DNA of 44,913 nucleotides from Kiritimatiellales bacterium (GTDB lineage Bacteria; Verrucomicrobiota; Kiritimatiellia; Kiritimatiellales; Pontiellaceae), in assembly GCA_021734345.1 (NCBI GenBank), contig JAIPJC010000011.1, positions 1-44,913 on the forward strand, in the 5' to 3' direction. The position numbers and the translations under genes were made by a program. Under the pieces are notes generated by a model. It worked only from the letters and a program-made list of their open reading frames with translations, searched no databases and was not told where the DNA came from. This document shows, in pieces, positions 37,061-44,913 of this stretch. Position 1 is the first letter of the stretch. Every line of letters starts with the position of its first letter.

Positions 37061-37203
37061 GGCCACGCCCCAACCCATGGAAACAGGGCTTGGCGTAAAT
37101 GATGATGAATATTGTACGATTTAGGTATTTTAATGCTGAAATAGTCAATCCACTGTGATTTATATGTCAAAAGTTGAACTTTGGTGTATTAAAGCGTGAG
37201 GAA

Positions 37204-37226
37204 TTCACCTCATTTGCCGAGGTGAA
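37204..37226 (+). promoter_or_regulatory. Hairpin abutting the Shine-Dalgarno of the following operon
   Basis: TTCACCTC-atttgcc-GAGGTGAA (8-bp perfect stem) immediately before ccccGGAGag and the GTG start at 37244. Confidence 0.45.
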
Positions 37227-37243
37227 CCCCGGAGAGAATAAAC

Positions 37244-39019
37244 GTGAAGCCGACAGATGTTAAAAACCCGGAATATTTCCATAAAGTCGTCGATTGCCAA
37301 TTTGCCTGCCCGTCGCACACCCCGGTGCCGGAATACATCCGCCTGATCGCCGCTGGACGCTACACCGATGCCTACATGATCAACTGGGAATCGAATGTCT
37401 TCCCCGGCATCCTGGGCCGTACGTGCGACCGGCCCTGCGAACCGGCCTGCCGCCGCGGTCGGGTGGAGGACAAGCCGGTGGCGATTTGCCGCCTCAAGCG
37501 CGTCTGCGCCGACTTCAAGGACGAAATAAAAGATCGCCTGCCCAAGATCCCGAAACAAAAGAACGGCCATCGCGTGGCACTGGTCGGCGCGGGTCCCTCC
37601 TCTCTGACAGTCGCGCGCGACCTCATGCCGCTCGGCTACGAAATCGATCTGTACGAAGCCAATGCCAAGGCCGGCGGCTTCATGCGCAGCCAGATTCCAT
37701 CGTTCCGCCTGCCGGAAAAGGTGATCGACGAGGAGGTCGGCTACATTCTCGACATGGGCGTCAAAACCTTCTTCAACAAACGTGTGGAAAGCCTCAAGCA
37801 GCTGCTCGACAACGGATACGATGCGGTATTCATCGGCTCCGGCGCACCGACCGGCCGCAACCTGAAGCTGCCAGGCTACGAGGCCGATGGCGGCAAGAAC
37901 ATCCGCATTGGCGTGGAGTGGCTGGCCGATGTCGCGTTCGGTCATCGTACCGAAGCTCCAGAAAACGTCATAGTCCTCGGTGGCGGCAACACAGCCATGG
38001 ACTGCTGCCGCACGGCGCTGCGGCTCGGCGCAAAAAACGTCAAGGTGCTCATCCGCACCCCGCTGGCCTCCATGCTGGCCTCGCCATGGGAAATCGAGGA
38101 CACGCAGGCCGAGGGAATTCCGATCATTGAAAACCATAATCCAATCGAATATGTGGTTGAAGACGGCAAGCTCGTCGGCATGAAATTCGAGATCATCGTA
38201 TACTCCGTCGACAAAGACGGGCGGGAAGTCTTCACGCCTACCGGCGAAACGGATATCGTGGCATGCGACCTGGTGTTGCTGGCCATCGGACAGGCCAACG
38301 CGTTTCCCTGGATCGAAAAGGATCTCGGCATCGAATTCAACAATGTTGGTCTGGCCTTGGTTGATCCGGTAACCCACCAGTCGACGAATCCACGGGTTTT
38401 CTTTGGAGGCGATGCCGCCTTCGGTCCGCGCAACATCATTACCGCCGTTGCGCAGGGCCATGCCGCTGCACTATCGATCGACATGCTGCTCCACGGACAG
38501 GATCTGCACGTGCGCCCCGACCCCGGCACCAACCTCGTCAGCCAAAAGATGGGCATCCACGACTGGAGCTATGCCAGCATGGTGACCGAAGAAGAGCGCC
38601 ATGCCGTGCCCCATGTGGATTTGCGGGAAGCCATCCACAGCCACAAGATGGAGGTGGAACTGGGCTTCGACCTGGAAACCGCATTCGAAGAGGCGCAACG
38701 CTGCCTGAACTGCGATGTCGAAACCGTCTTTACCGCCGAGAGCTGCATCGAATGCGACGCGTGCATCGACATCTGCCCGGTCGACTGCCTGACCTTTACG
38801 GAAAATTCCGAAGAGGCCGAGCTGCGGCGCAAGTTGAACGTACCTGCGTACAACCTCTCGCAGGATCTGTTTATTTCCAAAAACCTCGCGACCGGGCGGG
38901 TCATGGTGAAGGACGAAGACATGTGCCTGCACTGTGGACTCTGCGCCGAACGCTGCCCCACCTCCGCGTGGGACATGCAAAAATTCCTCTACATGGTTAC
39001 CAAGGCAGGACAGCAATAA
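37244..39019 (+). CDS. GltD-like FAD/Fe-S oxidoreductase with two C-terminal ferredoxin clusters, linked to KorAB
   Basis: FACPSHTPVPEYIRLIAAGRYTDAY..., VALVGAGPSSLTVARDLMPLGYEIDLYE, VIVLGGGNTAMDCCRTALRLGA, CIECDACIDICPVDC, CLHCGLCAERCP; GTG start. Confidence 0.88.
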   Translation: MKPTDVKNPEYFHKVVDCQFACPSHTPVPEYIRLIAAGRYTDAYMINWESNVFPGILGRTCDRPCEPACRRGRVEDKPVAICRLKRVCADFKDEIKDRLPKIPKQKNGHRVALVGAGPSSLTVARDLMPLGYEIDLYEANAKAGGFMRSQIPSFRLPEKVIDEEVGYILDMGVKTFFNKRVESLKQLLDNGYDAVFIGSGAPTGRNLKLPGYEADGGKNIRIGVEWLADVAFGHRTEAPENVIVLGGGNTAMDCCRTALRLGAKNVKVLIRTPLASMLASPWEIEDTQAEGIPIIENHNPIEYVVEDGKLVGMKFEIIVYSVDKDGREVFTPTGETDIVACDLVLLAIGQANAFPWIEKDLGIEFNNVGLALVDPVTHQSTNPRVFFGGDAAFGPRNIITAVAQGHAAALSIDMLLHGQDLHVRPDPGTNLVSQKMGIHDWSYASMVTEEERHAVPHVDLREAIHSHKMEVELGFDLETAFEEAQRCLNCDVETVFTAESCIECDACIDICPVDCLTFTENSEEAELRRKLNVPAYNLSQDLFISKNLATGRVMVKDEDMCLHCGLCAERCPTSAWDMQKFLYMVTKAGQQ

Positions 39020-40863
39020 TGAAGCGTGAAATCATAACCAACCTTTTCGTCGTCAAATTCGCCAACGTGAACGGCACCGGATCGGCCAGCGCCAACCGGC
39101 TTTTTTCCAAGGCGGTCTTCCGCATGGGCGTCCCCGTCAGCCCCAAGAATATTTTCCCCTCCAACATCCAGGGACTACCCACGTGGTATGAGGTCCGCAT
39201 CAACGAAAACGGATTCCTCGGGCGCCGCGGCGGCATCGATGTGGTGGTCGGCATGAACCCGCAAAGCATGGAGCGCGACATCGGCGAACTGGAGCGCGGC
39301 GGCTATTTTGTCTACGACTCCTCCAAACCGCTCGACAAAAAAATGCTGCGCGACGACATCGACTACATCGGCATTCCATTCACCGAGATCTGCCGGACGG
39401 AATACACCGATCCGCGCCAGCAGCAGCTTTTCCGCAATGTCATGTATATCGGCTCGTTGGCCGCCCTGCTCAACATCGAATTCGACGTGCTAACCGGCCT
39501 GATCACCGACCAGTTCAAGGGCAAGGAAAAACTGATTGCCCCTAACGTCCATGCGCTGGAACTTGGCTTCAAGTATGCCCAGGAACACTTCGACTGCCCG
39601 ATTGCCTTTCGAGTCGAACGGCGCGATAACGTCGGCAATAAAATCCTGATCGACGGCAACTCGGCCTGCGGACTCGGTGCGGTCTACGGCGGCGCAACGG
39701 TCTCGGCCTGGTATCCCATCACGCCATCCACTTCCGTGATCGACGCCTTTGCCCGCTACTGCCGCCGCTTCCGCGTCGATCCCGAAACCGGCGAAAAGAA
39801 CTTCGCCATCGTACAGGCCGAGGACGAGCTGGCCGCCATTGGAATGGTCATCGGTGCCGCGTGGAACGGCGCGCGCGCCTTCACCGCAACCAGTGGCCCG
39901 GGCGTTTCGCTCATGACCGAATTCCTTGGACTGGCCTATTTCGCTGAAGTTCCGACCGTGCTCATCGACGTCCAACGCGCCGGACCCTCCACCGGCATGC
40001 CGACGCGCACGCAGCAGTCGGACGTGCTGACCTGCGCCTACGCTTCGCACGGCGACACCAGGCACATCTGTCTCTATCCTTCCAACCCGAAGGAATGCTT
40101 CGAGTTCACCGCTACCGCGCTCGACCTCGCCGACCGGCTCCAAACCCCGGTCATCATTCTCTCCGACCTCGACCTCGGCATGAACGACAACATGTGCGAC
40201 CCGCTCGAATGGGACGACACGCGCACCTACGACCGCGGCAAGGTGTTCACCGCCGAAGACCTCGACGCGATGGAAAAAAGATTTGGCCGCTATCTCGACG
40301 TGGACGGCGATGGCATCCCCTACCGCACCTACCCCGGAACGCACCCCACCAAGGGGTCGTTTTTCACGCGCGGCACCTCCAAGGACGAATACGCCGTCTA
40401 CACCGAGGCCGGCGAAAAATATGTCGCCAACATGGATCGCCTGCTCAGGAAATGGGACACGGCCAAGAAACTGGTACCCGCGCCCGTGATCCGGAAAACC
40501 AAGCAACCCTGCACCATCGGTGTCGTCTACTTCGGCACCAGCGAAGCCCCTACGCTCGAGGCGCTCTACCACCTCGAAGACCTCCACGGCATCTCGCTCG
40601 ACAGCCTCGGCATCAAGGCCCTGCCCTTCGCCGACGAAATTGCCGACTTCATCGAGGCGCACGACTATGTCTTCGTGGTCGAGCAAAACCGCGACGCGCA
40701 GATGCGCTCGCTCCTGATCAGCGAGTTTGATATATGCCCCGACCAACTTGTATCGCTGCTGCACTACGACGGCAGCCCGATCACCGCCCGGCAGATCCGC
40801 CGCGAGATCCGCGACTGGATCCTGCGCACCACCACCACGCCCCGCCGCCGTGGCCGCAAATAG
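39019..40863 (+). CDS. korA: 2-oxoacid:ferredoxin oxidoreductase, fused gamma-alpha subunit (KorA-type)
   Basis: N-terminal gamma domain (NLFVVKFANVNGTGSASANRLFSKAVFRMGVPVSPKNIFPSNIQGLPTWYEVRI), alpha domain GGATVSAWYPITPSTSVIDAF, VQAEDELAAIGMVIGAAWNGARAFTATSGPGVSLMTEFLGLAYFAEVP; start at 39019 overlapping the upstream stop (TAATG). Confidence 0.9.
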   Translation: MKREIITNLFVVKFANVNGTGSASANRLFSKAVFRMGVPVSPKNIFPSNIQGLPTWYEVRINENGFLGRRGGIDVVVGMNPQSMERDIGELERGGYFVYDSSKPLDKKMLRDDIDYIGIPFTEICRTEYTDPRQQQLFRNVMYIGSLAALLNIEFDVLTGLITDQFKGKEKLIAPNVHALELGFKYAQEHFDCPIAFRVERRDNVGNKILIDGNSACGLGAVYGGATVSAWYPITPSTSVIDAFARYCRRFRVDPETGEKNFAIVQAEDELAAIGMVIGAAWNGARAFTATSGPGVSLMTEFLGLAYFAEVPTVLIDVQRAGPSTGMPTRTQQSDVLTCAYASHGDTRHICLYPSNPKECFEFTATALDLADRLQTPVIILSDLDLGMNDNMCDPLEWDDTRTYDRGKVFTAEDLDAMEKRFGRYLDVDGDGIPYRTYPGTHPTKGSFFTRGTSKDEYAVYTEAGEKYVANMDRLLRKWDTAKKLVPAPVIRKTKQPCTIGVVYFGTSEAPTLEALYHLEDLHGISLDSLGIKALPFADEIADFIEAHDYVFVVEQNRDAQMRSLLISEFDICPDQLVSLLHYDGSPITARQIRREIRDWILRTTTTPRRRGRK

Positions 40864-40875
40864 AGAGGACCTTCC

Positions 40876-41928
40876 ATGAGCTATGCCATCCCCGGCTTTC
40901 GCCACCCCAACCTTCCCAAGAACGACCTCGGCTTCACCACCAAGGACTACGAAGGCGCCGTCTCGACGCTCTGCGCCGGTTGCGGCCACGACTCCATCAG
41001 CGCCGCCATCATCGAAGCCTGCTTCGAGCTGTCGATCCCGCCGCACCACGTCGCAAAACTGTCGGGAATCGGTTGCTCGTCCAAGACGCCCACCTACTTC
41101 CTCGGCAACTCGCACGGCTTCAACTCCGTCCATGGCCGCATGCCGGCCGTCGCCACCGGCGCCAACATGGCCAACCGCGACCTCATCTACATCGGCGTTT
41201 CCGGCGACGGCGACACCGCCTCTATCGGCATGGGGCAATTCGTCCATTCCGTCCGTCGCAACGTCGACATGGTCTACATCTGCGAAAACAACGGCGTGTA
41301 CGGCCTGACCAAAGGCCAAGACTCCGCCACCACCGATATCGGATCGAAAAGCAAGAAGGGCGAACCCAACGCGATGGAACCGATCGACCTGTGCAGCGTC
41401 GCCCTGCAACTCGGTGCCACCTTCGTCGCCCAGAGTTTTTCCGGCGACAAGCACCAGTTGGTTCCACTCATCCAGGCCGCCATCGCCCACCGGGGCTTTG
41501 CCTTCATCAATGTCATCTCCCCCTGCGTCACCTTCAACAACACGCCCGGCTCAACCAAGTCCTACGACTTCATCCGCCAGCACATGGCCTCGAGCAACAC
41601 CGTTGACTTTGTCCCGCACGCCGAAGAAATCACCACCGAGTATGCTCCCGGCACATCGACAAGCGTCACCATGCATGACGGCTCCGCCATCAACTTGCAG
41701 AAGATGGATCCGAACCTCGACATCCACAGCCGCCGTTCCGCGCTCGCGCTGATGCAGGAATACAAGGCCCAGGACAAAGTCCTCACCGGACTGCTTTTTG
41801 TCGACGAGGACTCCCAGGACATCCACACAACCATGAACACCACCAAAACGCCCTTGCGCGCGCTATCCGAAAAAGAACTCTGCCCCGGCAGCGCCGCACT
41901 CGAAAAGATCAACCAGTCCCTGCGCTAG
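40876..41928 (+). CDS. korB: 2-oxoacid:ferredoxin oxidoreductase beta subunit (KorB-type)
   Basis: LCAGCGHDSISAAIIEA, KLSGIGCSSKTPTYFL, HGFNSVHGRMPAVATGANMANRDLIYIGVSGDGDTASIGMGQFVHSVRRN. Confidence 0.94.
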   Translation: MSYAIPGFRHPNLPKNDLGFTTKDYEGAVSTLCAGCGHDSISAAIIEACFELSIPPHHVAKLSGIGCSSKTPTYFLGNSHGFNSVHGRMPAVATGANMANRDLIYIGVSGDGDTASIGMGQFVHSVRRNVDMVYICENNGVYGLTKGQDSATTDIGSKSKKGEPNAMEPIDLCSVALQLGATFVAQSFSGDKHQLVPLIQAAIAHRGFAFINVISPCVTFNNTPGSTKSYDFIRQHMASSNTVDFVPHAEEITTEYAPGTSTSVTMHDGSAINLQKMDPNLDIHSRRSALALMQEYKAQDKVLTGLLFVDEDSQDIHTTMNTTKTPLRALSEKELCPGSAALEKINQSLR

Positions 41929-41997
41929 GCATGTGATAAACGGAATACCCGCCCGGCGGGCGGCACTTCAAACGATACCAGCCCCCGCGCTCTCCGT

Positions 41998-42174
41998 TTA
42001 CACGGAGCGCCCCGTCGAACAGATCTCCCTGGATAAGAATGCACACTTCCACTGCACAACCGCCGTATTTACCGTAGAGGCACAGCCCCGGACTTTGGTT
42101 TGCTGGGCAACCTCATCCGCCTCCTCAGCCTTGTATGCGATTTCTGTTCGTCGGCCCACAGTTTTGAACTCCAT
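41998..42174 (-). CDS. Possible small protein, uncharacterised
   Basis: MEFKTVGRRTEIAYKAEEADEVAQQTKVRGCASTVNTAVVQWKCAFLSREICSTGRSV preceded by gagaggaag; no recognised family. Confidence 0.3.
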   Translation of the reverse strand: MEFKTVGRRTEIAYKAEEADEVAQQTKVRGCASTVNTAVVQWKCAFLSREICSTGRSV

Positions 42175-42417
42175 CTTCCTCTCCACCATTCCTCGCGGAA
42201 TCGCAGTTGATTTCGTCTAGCGCTTTAGCTACCCTACAACTCCATGAAAGAAGTTAACCATAGCCGGGCTAAGCGCACGGGACTTCAACCCCATAAGTTT
42301 GCATTCATGCCAGGCGTACCCAGTGGTTAGAGGCTATCGTGAAAACGCCGGTTGATCCGGTCGAAGTTTGTTTCCACTCAGCCATAAGGTCTGTGTAAAA
42401 ATAATAGGAAGTAAGAT

Positions 42418-42927
42418 ATGAAGATGCGTTTAGTTTTTATCGCTTGTTGGTTGGTGACGTTAGTATCTTCACATTTCGCGCAGGGGCAAACTCTTACAGA
42501 CTGTGCTAAAGCCTATGCTTTCACGTATGTTGTTTCTAACCCAAATGTAATGGGGGATTCGCGCATCTTTGTGTTGAGCGATGTTAACCCCAATCCAGAA
42601 AGTAACATCGTGACGAACAAATTATATGCATATCGGTTATCTAGCGCATACATAAGCTATCAGGTTCAACAGTCACCAGATATGGGAGTCGATATCCCAT
42701 GGTCTAACACTGTATTTGACGATAAAAACTATTTCATCAGCTACAATGACGTTCCATATTTTGAATCGGATCTTTTCTCTGGAATAGTTGGTTCCGTCTT
42801 ATCTACGAATAATACAATGTTTTTTAGGGTTCATTATACCTGCACATCTACAACCTACTTTTCGGAATCCGATTTGATTGGATATTGCACCAACTCTCTC
42901 GGGTTTCCCGCATCATTATTTGAATAA
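42418..42927 (+). CDS. Secreted protein of unknown function in an AT-rich segment
   Basis: Signal peptide MKMRLVFIACWLVTLVSSHFAQGQ; ATG preceded by aggaagtaag; no recognised domain. Confidence 0.6.
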   Translation: MKMRLVFIACWLVTLVSSHFAQGQTLTDCAKAYAFTYVVSNPNVMGDSRIFVLSDVNPNPESNIVTNKLYAYRLSSAYISYQVQQSPDMGVDIPWSNTVFDDKNYFISYNDVPYFESDLFSGIVGSVLSTNNTMFFRVHYTCTSTTYFSESDLIGYCTNSLGFPASLFE

Positions 42928-43020
42928 CAAGAATTCGTATATCATTAGTTATCTCCCTGAAGTAAATGCAACTTGGGATTACCTTATATTGCGATAAATG
43001 AAAACATGCAGAGAATGCTG

Positions 43021-43980
43021 ATGAAAAGGTCTATCCTGTTACCGGTGTTGATTCTTTTTTTCCTGTCATCCTGGACCGGAGAGGTCATTTCTGGCTTTCT
43101 CACGGCGGGGCAGTTTTTCGAACCGTTTCGGCTTCTTATTACCCTGCCGCCATACGGCTGCGGAGTCCTAATCGCCCGCGAACTCATGGTTCGAAACAAA
43201 AAAGGGTGGCCCAGCCTTTTCATGTTCGGTATGGCCTTCGGTATTTTTTTCGAGGGCATCATCACCCGTGTTTTCGTCAATCCCGATCCGGGCATTATCG
43301 CACCGCACGATGTGGCTTACCAAAGGGTCCTGGGGTGGAACTGGGCCAACACCATCGGGGTAACCCATTTTCATGCCCTGCTCGCCATCGTATCACCGGT
43401 GTTTTTGACCGAAATGCTCTTCCCAAAACACCGTCGCGAATCCTGGATGGGTGCCCCGGCGCTTTGCATCTGCGTCCTGGTTATGCTGACCTGGCCCTTT
43501 GTGTTGGGTCTTTTTGCCGATTACGTGCCGCCGGTCCCGGTTGTCCTTTCAGCTCTTCTTTTGACCGGGTTGTTCTTGGCCCTGGGACTGGCAATGCCGG
43601 CGCGTGTTTTCTGGTCGGAGCACCGGAAAGCTTGGCGGCCCTTCTGGCTGTGGTTCGTGTGCACGGCGGCAATGGCTCTTGTAATGATCGGTGGCAGCGC
43701 CATCCCAAGCAGCGCAACCCCGCCGCCTCTCCCGGCACTTCTAGGGTCGATGGTCGCCGTTATCATCCTTGAGTTTCTCATACTGGCCTTTCTAACCGGC
43801 GGTCATTCCTTTGGCGACCGCCACCGCCTGTCCATGGTGCTGGGTTGGCTGATGTTTTTCTTGCTCTTCACCGTGGCCAAAGAGATTGAGGCAAAAGAGA
43901 TTACTCAGCGGGGCATTACCGCAGGACTCATGGTTATCTTTCTGCTGTTTCTACGCATTCGGGTGAAGTCTGAGCAATGA
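43021..43980 (+). CDS. Polytopic membrane protein of unknown function
   Basis: Multiple hydrophobic segments (SILLPVLILFFLSSW, WPSLFMFGMAFGIFFEGIITRVF, LMFFLLFTVA, AGLMVIFLLFLRI). Start chosen at MKRSILL. Confidence 0.65.
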   Translation: MKRSILLPVLILFFLSSWTGEVISGFLTAGQFFEPFRLLITLPPYGCGVLIARELMVRNKKGWPSLFMFGMAFGIFFEGIITRVFVNPDPGIIAPHDVAYQRVLGWNWANTIGVTHFHALLAIVSPVFLTEMLFPKHRRESWMGAPALCICVLVMLTWPFVLGLFADYVPPVPVVLSALLLTGLFLALGLAMPARVFWSEHRKAWRPFWLWFVCTAAMALVMIGGSAIPSSATPPPLPALLGSMVAVIILEFLILAFLTGGHSFGDRHRLSMVLGWLMFFLLFTVAKEIEAKEITQRGITAGLMVIFLLFLRIRVKSEQ

Positions 43981-44079
43981 GGATTGCCAGCAAAGAATAG
44001 AGCGCAGCGAGAAGCGAAAGGATAATACGAGAAAGCATTCCCATTTAGACGACCAGATAACCGATGACATCTAATTGTT

Positions 44080-44913
44080 GTAAGCGATCCGCGTAGCATC
44101 ACTTGACAGTCGTAGATTTTGGAAAGGTCGTAGGTCTATGGCTACGACGTCTACGATGCGAGTTTCATGCGCCGCTCCTTGGACCAGGCGCGGGGTGTGA
44201 CCAGGGGGATCTGCTGGTTGGTCATGTGCGGCAGGCGTTCGAGTACGTCCTTGAGGTAGGCGTAGGGATCGACCCCGTGGGTTTTGCAGCTCGACAGGAT
44301 CGTGTAGATCACGGCACTGCGCCAACCGGTGTCTTCGCCGCCGATGAACATCCAGTTCTTTCTTCCCAAGGCGGCGGGGCGGATGGCGTTTTCGATCAGG
44401 TTGTTGTCGATCTCGACCTGGCCGTATTCGACGTAGGCCCGCAGGCCGTCGCTCTGGCGCAGCGCATAGGCGATGGCGGTTCCGGTCAGCGATCTGGGCT
44501 TGCAGGATCCGCCCTCGAACATGGCCCCGAAGACCCGGAAGAGGCGGTCGAGTATCGGTCGGCTTTCGCTTGCGCGGATGGCGGCGCGAAGCTTGGATCC
44601 GGCGTTTTGTTCGCGCAGCTTCCTCTCGATCTGGTAGAGCAGTCCGATCTGGTGCAGGATCCAGCGGTTGCGGGCCCGATGCTCGCCCATCTCCTGCGCC
44701 TTGAAGAACCGGCGGCGCACGTGCGCCCAGCATGCGGCATGCGCAGGCACATCAAAATCCTTTTCCAGTTTGCCATAGGGTTGGTATTCGTCGGTCTGGA
44801 TGATGCAGTCGAAGTCGTCGGGCAGCCATCGCTTCAGATGTTCGTAGCCGCGGCCGGGGGCCCAGTGGAAGACGGTTTCTTTTCGCGGGGCGTTGGAGAC
44901 CCAGAAGTAGCCT
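44080..44913 (-). mobile_element. IS66-family insertion sequence, one end (continues past window end)
   Basis: IS66-type transposase ORF plus a terminal GTAAGCG sequence at 44080, typical of IS66-family inverted repeats. Confidence 0.75.
44151..44913 (-). CDS. tnpC: IS66-family transposase (TnpC), truncated by window edge
   Basis: AHAACWAHVRRRFFKAQE, YGQVEIDNNLIENAIRPAALGRKNWMFIGGEDTGWRSAVIYTILSSCKTHGVDPYAYLKDVLERLP; reading frame stays open to the window end. Confidence 0.93.
   Translation of the reverse strand, partial: GYFWVSNAPRKETVFHWAPGRGYEHLKRWLPDDFDCIIQTDEYQPYGKLEKDFDVPAHAACWAHVRRRFFKAQEMGEHRARNRWILHQIGLLYQIERKLREQNAGSKLRAAIRASESRPILDRLFRVFGAMFEGGSCKPRSLTGTAIAYALRQSDGLRAYVEYGQVEIDNNLIENAIRPAALGRKNWMFIGGEDTGWRSAVIYTILSSCKTHGVDPYAYLKDVLERLPHMTNQQIPLVTPRAWSKERRMKLAS

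Noticed and set aside
37205-38461. 418-aa minus-strand open frame
   Set aside because: Antisense to the FAD/Fe-S gene at 37244-39019; no supporting motifs.
39490-41490. 666-aa open frame on the minus strand
   Set aside because: Antisense to korA/korB; long open frames antisense to GC-rich coding genes are expected, and the translation shows no recognisable family.
42240-42410. Possible integron attC-like site (gttaaccatagccgggctaagcgcac...gtggttagaggc)
   Set aside because: I could not find a matched RYYYAAC / GTTRRRY core pair with the right orientation; no integrase visible.
1-44913. tRNA or rRNA genes
   Set aside because: No cloverleaf-consistent T-loop/anticodon patterns or rRNA-like segments noticed by eye; a tRNAscan/Infernal run would be decisive.

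Overview
The 44.9 kb window is dense bacterial chromosome. Gene content and protein style suggest a PVC-type organism such as Kiritimatiellota or Verrucomicrobiota, but this is inference from sequence only. The left third is a phosphate-acquisition region: a PhoB fragment, a PhoR-like kinase, a Na/Pi cotransporter with PhoU domain, a secreted alpha/beta-hydrolase, a LamG protein, a phosphate-selective-type porin and an orphan PstS. Embedded in it is a redox and signalling module: a cytochrome b561/ethylbenzene-dehydrogenase-like heme protein, a GltD-like FAD/Fe-S protein, an OmpR-type two-component system and an outer-membrane barrel. The middle carries mostly housekeeping genes: cysK/Rrf2, murC/murG, epmA/efp, rnhA, an Nramp transporter with a UspA protein, a DEAD-box helicase, recQ with an adjacent Phd/PIN toxin-antitoxin pair, plsC, cmk, aroA, tyrA and Fe/Mn SOD. 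The right part has a GltD-like FAD/Fe-S protein plus 2-oxoacid:ferredoxin oxidoreductase operon, an AT-richer accessory segment, and the edge of an IS66-family element. The most interesting observations are: (1) a shared TTAA-N6-TTAA operator-like element in front of both outer transcription units of the redox/TCS module; (2) Pho-box-like 11-bp-period arrays upstream of pstS, the porin and nptA; (3) collinear remnants of a duplicated nptA-hydrolase block flanking an antisense LamG gene; (4) an Nramp gene whose best-placed start codon is ACG.
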